A stretch of DNA of 46,336 nt. Source: CADCTM01 sp049671305. Lineage in GTDB: Bacteria; Cyanobacteriota; Cyanobacteriia; Cyanobacteriales; Coleofasciculaceae. Both the position numbers and the translations under genes were made by a program. The notes beneath the pieces were generated by a model. The model saw nothing but the letters and a program-made list of their open reading frames with translations. It searched no databases and had not been told where the DNA came from. Shown here piece by piece: positions 33,569-41,547 of the stretch. The DNA lies in contig JBATUR010000072.1 in the NCBI GenBank assembly GCA_049671305.1, positions 1 through 46,336 of the forward strand. The letters run 5' to 3'. Position 1 is the first letter of the stretch; each line of letters begins with the position of its first letter.

Positions 33569-34660
33569 TTACAAAGTCGGGCAGATTGCAAAAATTAAAG
33601 GTGTCTGTTCAGAATCATGGAAGCGAATTTCTAGAGGATAACTTTGGTTAGGTTGTAAATCATCAGATTCAACACTTAAATAACCGGGATATGTGCGCTG
33701 CGATACAGCAGAAGCTTGAGGAGTTCGCAGTGTCAAACTACCACCACGGGGCAAACGTCCACTAACGCGCAGCTTAGACACACCATCTTGAATCTGATAA
33801 TCAGCCTCCACCGTCACCATGCCAGCAGAAGTCTCCCAGTGGCGCTCTACAGGGGTTTGGGTCGGCGAAATTGGCACAGTTAAAGCGCTGATAATTTCTT
33901 TTGCCGCCAACAGTGCCAAAGTCATTTTTTGCTCAGTGGCAGCAGTTTCATAACTGCCGGCAAATGCTTGCAAGCGATCGCCAGAACGACTTGGATGCAT
34001 TAATACCATCCCAGCTAATTGGTTGAGCGAGCTAAGTTGGCTAGGAAATAAATTTTCCACCACATTAACCAACTTTGCCCCAAGCTGACGACGAGAATAG
34101 ACGGCTTCCGAGCAGGCATCCAAAAGCTGTGCCATCACCCCCTCTGGCATCACCACAGGCAAAGACAGGTTAGACAGTTGTGGCATCCATAAACGCACTG
34201 GAGGAACCCAGCTATCAGCCACAGCGTCGGAACGATCAGGTTCATAATCAGAAAATTCCGTCTCCCACGGGAAAAGTGGCGGGTGACGTTCGATTTCAAC
34301 TTGCAGTCGGCGTTTTAATATTGCCTGAAAACGATTTTGCACGGTCGGCATTTCTCCAAGAGTGTAAGGGCGGTACTCAATGCCCGGTTCAAGGTCTTGA
34401 TCGGCAGGGATAGTATTAATACCTGCCCAGTTGCGGTTATCCGCTTCGTTGGTGTGGTTCGGTGCAATGTTCAATTCTTCTAAATCAAGCAGGTCTAAAT
34501 GATCCAATTCAAAATCCGCTGCTGTTGGTTCGCCTTTCGGGACAGGACTAGTTTCCTGCCCGTCTGCCGATGGAGAAGCAGCGGGAGCGGACTCTTGTAG
34601 TAACCACGTAATTAGGCGGTTATATAGGGTGTCCGAGTTATTATCTAAGTCACTATTCAT
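33569..34660 (-). CDS. patU: PatU (heterocyst-pattern-associated protein)
   Basis: 363 residues from ATG 34660 (MNSDLDNNSDTLYNRLITWL). The N-terminal helix is followed by a long acidic low-complexity linker (about 27-90) and a conserved C-terminal part: LFPWETEFSDYEP (about 132-144), VPPVRLWMPQLSNLSLPVVM (about 158-177) and a beta-rich DUF1822-like end. In Anabaena PCC 7120 the counterpart is split into patU5 and patU3 and affects heterocyst spacing; here it is one gene. The frame is open to 34741, but ATG 34660 is preferred because it overlaps the hetZ stop as ATGAATAG (8 nt), a translational-coupling arrangement. Identity rests on synteny and recalled sequence. Confidence 0.82.
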   Translation of the reverse strand: MNSDLDNNSDTLYNRLITWLLQESAPAASPSADGQETSPVPKGEPTAADFELDHLDLLDLEELNIAPNHTNEADNRNWAGINTIPADQDLEPGIEYRPYTLGEMPTVQNRFQAILKRRLQVEIERHPPLFPWETEFSDYEPDRSDAVADSWVPPVRLWMPQLSNLSLPVVMPEGVMAQLLDACSEAVYSRRQLGAKLVNVVENLFPSQLSSLNQLAGMVLMHPSRSGDRLQAFAGSYETAATEQKMTLALLAAKEIISALTVPISPTQTPVERHWETSAGMVTVEADYQIQDGVSKLRVSGRLPRGGSLTLRTPQASAVSQRTYPGYLSVESDDLQPNQSYPLEIRFHDSEQTPLIFAICPTL

Positions 34661-35825
34661 CGGTCGATGCACCTGATCCGGATACTGAACTATTGCGAAT
34701 ATCCCAAGCAAGTTCAAGTAGTTTAAACCACCGTTTCTCAACCTGGGTAACTGTACAACCTAACGTCTGGGCAATGTCTGCAGCAGATAAGCCTTGTTGT
34801 TTGAGTTCCAGCAATTCTTGCTGGTTTTGTGTCATTTTCTCGCCAAATCGTTCCCATTCCAAGGGGGTCAAACCTAAGTTTCTTTCTAAGTCGGCTTCCA
34901 ACCATTGATGAACTAATTCCCAACGGTGCGACAGAGCAAACCGAATCAGATGATATTTAAACCTTTGTTGCAAGTAATCGCGCTGTCTGGGTGTCAGCCC
35001 TAAAATTTCTTCGATCTCACTTGCTGGCAGGTCTTTCAGGCGTAGTGTGAAATAATCGGCACAATCGCTTTGTTGGCGCTCTTCTAGATAAGCAAATAAT
35101 TCTTCAATTACCGTGTCCCGCAGGTTGGCTTCCATTGGTTCCGGTTCCGCCGCCACCATCATTTCCCGCACTTGCTGAATGGCAGCATCGTTCCAGTTCG
35201 AGTCAGAGTCGGGCGCCCCGCCTTCTGCGGCGGTATCCATATCGACACTGGTTTCTGGCGGTTGTTGTTGAGAGAAAGTTTGCGCTCGTAGGATAATTAA
35301 TTGCTGAGAACGACGACCGGGTAAGGGAATTCGTCGCTTACCGTAACGTTCGGTAAATGCCATATATTCCGCCAATTCCAGCAGGGCGCGGGGGCGATAA
35401 GTGGCTTCAATAGAGGTTTCTCGCCGAAAAGCATTGAGCGATTCAACGTAGAATCCTTGCAGGAAATCTTCGATCAAGGTCAGCCGTGCTTGGTAGCTGG
35501 CTGGGTTTTGAGGCGGTGTAATGTAGCGATAAATGATCGCACTCAAGGTACTTTGCAGTTCTACACGCCCTCGGTGAGAGCCTAGTTTGTAGTAGCCCAA
35601 AACTTGTTTGAGGCGATGATGAGCTAGTTGTTGTGCCCAGCTTTCGACATCTCCAGAGGTTTGGATGCGATTACTTTCGTTGCAAATGCGAGCAACTTCC
35701 GCCGCCAGACGATCTGCAACGTCGTGACAGGTTTTTTGAGTGACATTGGTTGCTTGACGTAATTCGTCGTAAAGCAGTTGATAAATTGCCTCCGCTCCCT
35801 GGCAGACTTCCCTCATGATTTTCAT
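34653..35825 (-). CDS. hetZ: HetZ, heterocyst differentiation regulator
   Basis: 390 residues. Conserved text includes RVELQSTLSAIIYRYITPPQ (about 84-103), IEDFLQGFYVESLNAFRRET (about 117-136), LELAEYMAFTERYGKRRIPL (about 149-168), and a C-terminal helix-turn-helix resembling a sigma-region-4/LuxR fold (GLSAADIAQTLGCTVTQVEK, about 345-364). HetZ is an early regulator of heterocyst differentiation in Anabaena and binds DNA, but homologues occur in filamentous and some unicellular cyanobacteria that make no heterocysts, so its presence does not prove differentiation. Two in-frame ATGs (35825, 35816) are available. It is followed by patU with an 8-nt overlap and divergent from the gene at 35919. 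Confidence 0.88.
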   Translation of the reverse strand: MKIMREVCQGAEAIYQLLYDELRQATNVTQKTCHDVADRLAAEVARICNESNRIQTSGDVESWAQQLAHHRLKQVLGYYKLGSHRGRVELQSTLSAIIYRYITPPQNPASYQARLTLIEDFLQGFYVESLNAFRRETSIEATYRPRALLELAEYMAFTERYGKRRIPLPGRRSQQLIILRAQTFSQQQPPETSVDMDTAAEGGAPDSDSNWNDAAIQQVREMMVAAEPEPMEANLRDTVIEELFAYLEERQQSDCADYFTLRLKDLPASEIEEILGLTPRQRDYLQQRFKYHLIRFALSHRWELVHQWLEADLERNLGLTPLEWERFGEKMTQNQQELLELKQQGLSAADIAQTLGCTVTQVEKRWFKLLELAWDIRNSSVSGSGASTDE

Positions 35826-35918
35826 TGTTTAACAAGACCCTAACACACAGAAGTTTGACAGATTTAATCTGGGTTTAGACTCAAAGTAGCTGCACATTTG
35901 CTTTTTGGTTGAGCCTAT

Positions 35919-36404
35919 ATGGATTTAAAACAACAAGTTCAAGTTCTTATTGAAAATGCTCCTCAAGATGGGCTGACACCCCAAGTTGTTGAAGCAATTT
36001 CTCCTGTCCTGACGCTGCTTGCTGCACAGTTAGGACATTTGGAATATCATATTCTCCAAACCCTCAATGGGGATTGGGTGGTAACGACCCTAAGTAATCG
36101 TACTCAACCTGATCTTGAGAAAAATGTAATTTATGTTTTTGCGACTGACAAAGACGCTACTGGTTTTCAGCCAGTTGATGACCCTCAGCTCGTTACAGCG
36201 ACTATACCTGTGACTCATATTTTGTTCCAGCTTTTGGCACTTGCTACCGTTACTAGCTTAGTTTTTTTTGATACACCTGGTAATTTGGCGACGGGAACAG
36301 AGGTGCGACGAGAGGACTTGGAAGATTTAATTCAAAGGCAGCTAAAACAAGTGCCGCCAGCACCTAAGTCATATCCTAACAACATTCCTCCCAATTTTGC
36401 TTGA
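35919..36404 (+). CDS. Conserved cyanobacterial protein of unknown function
   Basis: 161 residues, acidic, cytoplasmic by appearance. Recognisable blocks are an N-terminal helix (MDLKQQVQVLIENAPQDGLT), a central beta region (EYHILQTLNGDWVVTTLSNR), a hydrophobic helix HILFQLLALATVTSLVFFD (about 100-118) that may be buried rather than membrane-spanning, and a Pro-rich tail. No catalytic motif. It is divergent from hetZ with about 93 nt between the starts, so the two could share a regulatory region. I do not recognise a characterised homologue. Confidence 0.75.
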   Translation: MDLKQQVQVLIENAPQDGLTPQVVEAISPVLTLLAAQLGHLEYHILQTLNGDWVVTTLSNRTQPDLEKNVIYVFATDKDATGFQPVDDPQLVTATIPVTHILFQLLALATVTSLVFFDTPGNLATGTEVRREDLEDLIQRQLKQVPPAPKSYPNNIPPNFA

Positions 36405-36546
36405 GCAAATCCCTCTGTGGGTAGTTGCTCAAATGATGTTTGATAAAGTTTTTGATAAATTTAGGCTTTGAGTTTTGAAAATACAATCTTGAGTTCAGTT
36501 GTACTGCCTTGAGCATTACGTGCAACTACGGTTTAATATTCAGGAT
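36405..36546. other. Intergenic segment with a nested inverted repeat
   Basis: GTAGTTGC (36421-36428) is complementary to GCAACTAC (36522-36529), and within it TGCTCAA (36426-36432) to TTGAGCA (36509-36515). The arms enclose about 75 nt, directly after the 35919 gene. It could fold as a long imperfect stem in the mRNA tail; no T-tract follows. Nothing else is evident. Confidence 0.35.
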
Positions 36547-36744
36547 TTATGCAGTTGGTGTAGGAGTTAACGAATTAGGCTGACTTGGGACTGGTAATTT
36601 CTTAGACAAATCCCTCATGGTTGTATCTGTATTAGTCAGCCTTTTGTCATCAAATCTTGATGGAAGTTCAGTCAGTTCTCGCCAATCGACTAAAAAGAGT
36701 GTTGCAACATAATAGCGCCAACACAGAGATTTGGGGTGAGTAAT
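36547..36744 (-). CDS. Possible small protein with non-canonical start (about 65 codons)
   Basis: A minus-strand frame open from at least 36774 to TAA at 36547-36549. It reads protein-like: THPKSLCWRYYVATLFLVDW, RELTELPSRFDDKRLTNTDT, TMRDLSKKLPVPSQPNSLTP, then TPTA. There is an aromatic/hydrophobic N-terminal half (about residues 6-18) and a basic then Pro/Thr-rich C-terminal half. The only plausible start is ATT at 36744 (before THPK); the first ATG would leave 23 residues. No good SD is seen. Either it uses a rare start, or it is the relic of a gene whose 5' end has decayed. I do not recognise a family. Confidence 0.35.
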   Translation of the reverse strand: MTHPKSLCWRYYVATLFLVDWRELTELPSRFDDKRLTNTDTTMRDLSKKLPVPSQPNSLTPTPTA

Positions 36745-36807
36745 ACAAGTATTACTAACTCTATCTGAGCGGCGCTACTACGTCTTTTTTTGAGTTAATC
36801 TCAAGTA

Positions 36808-38025
36808 TTAAGCAAGATGGGTTTTAATGAGATTGCTACGCTCCTCAAACACTTTCTGATCGTGAAAGCGTTTGCCGTTTATGCCTGCTTGTTCGATCAT
36901 TTCCATCAAAATTTGTCGATCCTGCGACAAACTGACTAAAACTTCACCGAGTTGTTGCCATTGGTTAACTGGCACAAATGTCCCACCTCCAAACTCTTTG
37001 AGCAACTGATGAACATAGGGACTTTCATAGCCAACAATCGGTGTACCGTTGGTTAGTGCCTCAATTAAGCAACGTGGTGATTCTGGAGTCACATGAGTGA
37101 AGAGCATTATATGAGATTCTCGAATTCTTTTGAGCAATTTTTGGCGGTCTGACTCAAATCCTAACAGCTCGATCGCATCTTCTAATCCGCGATCGCTAAT
37201 CATGGCTTTTGTCTCTGCAAATAAACTGCCATCACCCAACCAGGTGGCGTGTAGCTTTACCCCCATATTTAAAGCGGTTTCAACGGCTTTTACCCAGTCG
37301 AAGGGGGCTTTCATCGGATCAAGGCGTCCAGCATAGCAAATGCGAATTGTTTCATCACTTTTTGCTTGGTTAACTTTCTCGGAAAGCTGATCAGAGCTAA
37401 TAATATCTGAGGCTTTGGTATGGATGTCGTGAATCAAATGGCTATTTTCACAAAATGGACTGTAGGCGTCATAGCAATCTTGACCATTCCACAAACCTAA
37501 TGTCGCACCTTTAATGATTTGTTGGTGATAATTTGCCATCAATGGTGCCATCACTTTGGCTTTGATTCGGGTTTTGAGTTTTGCTCCCTCACTAGTCCGC
37601 CGTATGACTCGATGTTCAACACGATCAGTATGGATCGCATAATTTCTGCCTTGTTTTTTCGCCTCTAATGCTCCAATCGCTGCCCAGTCTCCGAATATAC
37701 TGCCAATCGCAAATTGCAGGTAGTGGCTGCGGCTGATTAGTTGGGCTAATGTAGCACGTACAGAGCTGTAGGTTGACAGGAATTTCAGCGGCGAATAAGC
37801 CCACGGTAATGGTACAAATTCAAATCGTTCCGGTTTGGCAAGTGTGTCTGTATTTTGCCAAATCATTGCTTTCTCTTTTTCGGCAAATTCTTCGGGAATA
37901 ACGGGGGCGGCAACGATCACTGATTCAAAGTTATCTGCCCACCGCTCTAAACCATTACAAGCTTGAGATTCAAACAAAAGTTGATTATCTTTGACTCGAA
38001 AGGGAACCGGTATAATCAGTAACAT
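36808..38025 (-). CDS. Family 4-type (GT-B) glycosyltransferase
   Basis: About 405 residues from ATG 38025 (MLLIIPVPFRVKDNQLLFES). The C-terminal half shows the GT4 pattern: IRICYAGRLDPMKAPFDWVK (about 245-264), AIELLGFESDRQKLLKRIRE, and the donor-binding SPRCLIEALTNGTPIVGYES (about 325-344) with the E-x7-E-like acidic residue. The N-terminal half holds the acceptor domain. It should transfer a sugar from a nucleotide donor, probably in surface polysaccharide synthesis. The frame extends to a TTG at 38199 but the 58 extra residues look non-native. It is isolated: no other polysaccharide genes are adjacent. Confidence 0.82.
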   Translation of the reverse strand: MLLIIPVPFRVKDNQLLFESQACNGLERWADNFESVIVAAPVIPEEFAEKEKAMIWQNTDTLAKPERFEFVPLPWAYSPLKFLSTYSSVRATLAQLISRSHYLQFAIGSIFGDWAAIGALEAKKQGRNYAIHTDRVEHRVIRRTSEGAKLKTRIKAKVMAPLMANYHQQIIKGATLGLWNGQDCYDAYSPFCENSHLIHDIHTKASDIISSDQLSEKVNQAKSDETIRICYAGRLDPMKAPFDWVKAVETALNMGVKLHATWLGDGSLFAETKAMISDRGLEDAIELLGFESDRQKLLKRIRESHIMLFTHVTPESPRCLIEALTNGTPIVGYESPYVHQLLKEFGGGTFVPVNQWQQLGEVLVSLSQDRQILMEMIEQAGINGKRFHDQKVFEERSNLIKTHLA

Positions 38026-38461
38026 TTGTTTTTGTTTTCCCAATTCGTAAGGCTTGGAATCTGACGAATTGAAAGGTAGAGCTTTGGAACGATTTGTTTC
38101 TATGAGCTGAGTCAAGGTATCTCTCCTGCAAAGAGGGCTTCTCAATAACAAGCAAAACACATCAAAGCGTCTTTCACCTATCCCTAAAGAAATAAGCAAA
38201 TAGATAATTTATTATTTACTCGTACTAAAATAATGGGTTTTAAGTAAAGTTATGAAACAGAGTCTTTAAGCGAATACAAAAGTAAACTCTCTTCCGGAAA
38301 TTTGTATTGACCTACTAAACAATAATTCTATTATTTATTTTCTAACAAAGAAAATAAATAGAGAATAAAGCAATCAAAACTCATAGTTTTGTAGCAATCA
38401 ATTTTTCAAATATTGTACATAATAATATACCTATATTGTTGTAAGTTTTCATGCCACTATC
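38026..38461. other. AT-rich upstream region, no further gene
   Basis: Contains the formally open extension of the glycosyltransferase frame (38026-38199) and about 260 nt of very AT-rich sequence with AATAATAT-type runs, likely the promoter of the glycosyltransferase gene and the 3' trailer of sds. No RNA gene or repeat seen. Confidence 0.4.
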
Positions 38462-39433
38462 CTAGTACAAACGGCTCAGAACGTAGTCAGCTAACTCAAT
38501 AAGTGCTTTGGAGGATTCTGAGGGCTTGAGGCTAACTAAGTTTTGTACCGCTAACTGGGCATAGTTTGAGGCTAGTTCACGGGAACGCTTGATGCCTTGA
38601 CTTTCTTTAACTAGGGCAAGTGCTTGCTCTAAGTCATCTGGTTGAGCAAATTCTCGCTCTATTAATACTTCTAGATAGGGTTTTTCTTCTAATGCATACA
38701 AAACCGGAATAGTCAAATTACCACTGATTAAATCAGAGCCAGCAGGTTTGCCTAATGCTTCTGTCGAACCCGTAAAGTCCAAAATGTCATCGACAATTTG
38801 AAAGGCTAGTCCAATATGACGTCCGTAAGAATATAAATGTTCCGCCATCTCGGTGGAAACACCACTGAGTAATCCTGCTGATTTAGCACTATTAGCAATC
38901 AGGGATGCCGTTTTTTTGTAAGTCTTGTCTAAGTACTTTTCAATGGTTGTGGTTGTATCAAAGCGATTTAGTCCTTGCTGAATTTCACCTTCTGCCATGT
39001 CTTTAATTACTTCGGAGAGTAGTTTGACTACCTCTAGGTTGTCGAGGTTAGCCAGATACCAGGCAGACTGACCAAATAAAAAGTCTCCAGCTAGCACTGC
39101 TACGCGGTTTGTATACAGGCTGTTTACTGTGGGAACATTGCGACGCATATCTGACTCATCAACAACATCGTCATGGACGAGACTTGCTGTATGAATCATT
39201 TCGGTTATTTCTGCCAAACGCCGATGACGCTGGGTAATGTCCTGATCCAACAGAGTTGCCCGTGAAATTAGTAAGACAATTGCTGGTCTAACCCGCTTTC
39301 CCCCAGCCCCGAACAAATGTTCAGCGGCGAGGCGCAGTATGGGATGGCGATCGCCTACCAAGGTCTTGAGGTTTTCGGTCAGTATAGACAGGTCTGTTTC
39401 AACAGGAGCAAAAAGAGAGGTGACTGAGGTCAT
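38462..39433 (-). CDS. sds: Solanesyl (all-trans polyprenyl) diphosphate synthase
   Basis: 323 residues, trans-isoprenyl diphosphate synthase. The first Asp-rich motif LVHDDVVDESDMRR (about 90-103) and the second FQIVDDILDFTGS (about 211-223) are intact, as is GGKRVRPAIVLLISR (about 44-58). It builds the C45 side chain of plastoquinone in cyanobacteria; chain length is inferred from the context and closest family members, not from the sequence directly. In many cyanobacteria it follows murI on the same strand, as here, although 1.1 kb and a small plus-strand gene now lie between. Confidence 0.9.
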   Translation of the reverse strand: MTSVTSLFAPVETDLSILTENLKTLVGDRHPILRLAAEHLFGAGGKRVRPAIVLLISRATLLDQDITQRHRRLAEITEMIHTASLVHDDVVDESDMRRNVPTVNSLYTNRVAVLAGDFLFGQSAWYLANLDNLEVVKLLSEVIKDMAEGEIQQGLNRFDTTTTIEKYLDKTYKKTASLIANSAKSAGLLSGVSTEMAEHLYSYGRHIGLAFQIVDDILDFTGSTEALGKPAGSDLISGNLTIPVLYALEEKPYLEVLIEREFAQPDDLEQALALVKESQGIKRSRELASNYAQLAVQNLVSLKPSESSKALIELADYVLSRLY

Positions 39434-40004
39434 GGATTAGCCGACTCAGAAGTTAGGTTACGAAAGTTTACATATTCTTTCCTTAATTCTAAGTCAAGCG
39501 TCCCCTAGAGGGAAGTTTTATTGGCGAAATATAGCCCCAGAACCTCTAAAAAAATAAATGTATCAAGTTGTAAAGTATATGAAAAAATCAGTGCAATTCG
39601 CCCCCAGTCTTGTGTTACTCTAAAAAAGTAAGGGCTTCAAAAGATTCATAAATTTGTTGATTTAGAGGCGGGCAGGAAAAACTATCTTCTTGTACCTCCT
39701 CATAAAGATAAATTAGCTAAGGCAATAGCAGCCTGATGATTTTGGACGATACCTCAGTGTTTTTACTGAACCGAGTCGTCTGTCAGACATACATAATGAA
39801 CACCTTCCTGCTTGGTATTTTGAATTTGACGTGTTAGAGCCGTTGAGTTGATTTATCAAGAACCATAAAAATTAGGAAGTAAAGGGAACATAATATCTGT
39901 CTCCCAAAATTTATCGCAATAGTACTCTCAGCCTATAAAGGTCTTGAGCACACTATTGAGGCAATGTGTATTGGAAATTAAATAGCTCTACTTCGTTCTC
40001 GCAC
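39434..40004. other. 571-nt stretch without a supported gene
   Basis: Between sds and the small plus-strand gene at 40005. A 34-codon plus-strand frame (39632-39736) reads FVDLEAGRKNYLLVPPHKDK but has no start; it may be a fragment of a lost gene. Otherwise AT-rich with nothing recognisable. Confidence 0.4.
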
Positions 40005-40208
40005 ATGGTTTACACTGATATGCCTATTATTATTCCTTTGCTCGCTACTGGTTATTTGTTCACGATTTATTTGCTGTTGATGTTAGCTGAGTGGACTATG
40101 AAAAGTTCGCGATATGTGGCTAACTCAATGAGTGATGCTTACGCTCCTTCTTTATCTTCTGAGGAGGAACTGCCTAACTCAGAATTAAATGATGGTCACT
40201 GCGCCTGA
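40005..40208 (+). CDS. Small single-span membrane protein of unknown function
   Basis: About 67 residues from ATG 40005 (MVYTDMPIIIPLLATGYLFT); an upstream GTG at 39966 would add 13 residues of unlikely sequence. One clear membrane helix, about residues 7-29 (PIIIPLLATGYLFTIYLLLM), is followed by a polar, acidic tail (SDAYAPSLSSEEELPNSELN). The size and single helix resemble small photosystem or NDH-associated proteins, but I recognise no family. It lies between sds and murI on the opposite strand, without obvious partner. Confidence 0.5.
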   Translation: MVYTDMPIIIPLLATGYLFTIYLLLMLAEWTMKSSRYVANSMSDAYAPSLSSEEELPNSELNDGHCA

Positions 40209-40446
40209 GAAACACTGTTTTTTTTTGAGTCGTGAGCTAATTAAAAAGTTAATGTCAGCAGAAATGCGTAGAGGGGCAACAATATTTTGCCTGCCAATTC
40301 TTCGACGGCTGATTTAAAGAAAAAGGCAATCTGTTATAAGCAGTGCTTTGATTTTGCCTTCTAGCTCATAACTAAAAATAGTTCAAGAAGCAAGTGTTTG
40401 AGATTAACCTCAATAAACTTACAGTGGTTTCCACGCTAATCTAGTC
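40209..40446. other. Intergenic region upstream of the terminator hairpin
   Basis: Part of the 365-nt gap between the small membrane protein and murI; AT-rich, no ORF or repeat apart from the hairpin at 40447-40482 described separately. Confidence 0.4.
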
Positions 40447-40482
40447 AGCAAGAGTGAAAAGAGCTTTCTTTTCACTCTTGCT
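40447..40482. terminator. Perfect 16-bp hairpin, probable bidirectional terminator
   Basis: AGCAAGAGTGAAAAGA (40447-40462), loop GCTT, then its exact complement TCTTTTCACTCTTGCT (40467-40482), followed by GTTTTAAAAAC. An outer CTAGT/ACTAG pair flanks it. It lies between the convergent small membrane gene and murI and can end transcripts from both sides. Confidence 0.8.
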
Positions 40483-40573
40483 GTTTTAAAAACTAGACTT
40501 ATAGACTTTGCGATTATCTATCTATATGGCAACTACCATCTTGGCTAAACCCACCACTTATGTGTAATACAAC

Positions 40574-41527
40574 TTAATCCACAGATTCTAGAGACACTGG
40601 CGGATCAGAGACAGTTGGTAGATGCACTTTTTCAACGACTGGAGTACAACCCAACCATTGTACCGACAGCTTGGCAAACTGTTGGGGAGAACCACTAACA
40701 CAGAAGCGAGTCGGTAAAGGCGATCTGGTATTTTTCAGCCCAGTTAAATCCAATTCTTGAGCTGTAGCCGCAACCACATATTCAGCCGGATCTACCAGTT
40801 TGACCTGTGGGGGTAAGATTTCTCGCAGAACTGGTGCTAAATGTGGATAGTGAGTGCAGCCATAGATCAAAGTATCAATCTTCTGTTGCAACAAAGGCTT
40901 TAGATACTGGCGTGCTACTTCCTCCGTATAGGGTTCATAGACACGATTTTGCTCAACTAATGGTACAAACTCTGGGCAACCGACCTGCCAGACTTGGGCA
41001 GTCGCTTCCACTTCCAGGATGGCGCGTCGATAAGCATTACTAGCCGCCGTGGAGGGAGTAGCAATCACACCAATACGACGACCTTGTTGAACAGCAGCAC
41101 GAGCCCCCGGCAAAATTATCCCCAAAATCGGCAGATTAAATTGATGACGTAAGGCATCTACAGCCAAAGCATCACTCGTATTACAAGCCACCACAATCAT
41201 TTTGACGCCTTGTTGTACCATCCAGCTCAAAATCTCGTAGCAGAACTGCAAGATTTCGTCGCCCGATCTTGTACCATAAGGCAGTCGTGCGGTATCGGCA
41301 AAGTAAAGAATCGATTCCTTGGGCAGTTGTCGGTACAGTTCACGCAAAACGGTAAGACCACCCACACCACTGTCAAAAACACCAATACGACCGGTCTGGT
41401 GGGGTTCTTGAAGAGAGCTAATCAGTGGCATTTCCTCAATTGAAAAAGAGGAAGTTGGGGAGTCGGAGGGATGTTGACCCTTTTCGTGATGGGACTGAGA
41501 GTTAGTCGGATGATAGTTAGACACCAA
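40574..41527 (-). CDS. murI: Glutamate racemase
   Basis: 317 residues; interconverts L- and D-glutamate to supply the D-Glu of peptidoglycan. The two catalytic cysteines are Cys115 in VVACNTSDA and Cys224 in YGCTHYPHL; the N-terminal loop GVFDSGVGGLTVLRELYRQL (about 48-67) and ADTARLPYG are intact. About 45 extra polar residues precede the core; an internal ATG (MPLISSLQEPHQTGRIGVFD, residue 33) could be the real start. It is 20 nt downstream of amiC on the same strand, a cell-wall gene pair common in cyanobacteria. Confidence 0.95.
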   Translation of the reverse strand: MVSNYHPTNSQSHHEKGQHPSDSPTSSFSIEEMPLISSLQEPHQTGRIGVFDSGVGGLTVLRELYRQLPKESILYFADTARLPYGTRSGDEILQFCYEILSWMVQQGVKMIVVACNTSDALAVDALRHQFNLPILGIILPGARAAVQQGRRIGVIATPSTAASNAYRRAILEVEATAQVWQVGCPEFVPLVEQNRVYEPYTEEVARQYLKPLLQQKIDTLIYGCTHYPHLAPVLREILPPQVKLVDPAEYVVAATAQELDLTGLKNTRSPLPTRFCVSGSPQQFAKLSVQWLGCTPVVEKVHLPTVSDPPVSLESVD

Positions 41528-41547
41528 TATTTGCTTGTCTAGAACGC

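Noticed and set aside
36576..36645. GGCTGACT...AGTCAGCC pair followed by TTTT as a terminator
   Set aside because: The loop is over 50 nt and the sequence is better explained as part of the protein-like frame at 36547-36744.
39632..39736. Plus-strand fragment FVDLEAGRKNYLLVPPHKDK
   Set aside because: No start codon, 34 codons, no recognised homologue; may be a relic but not supportable.
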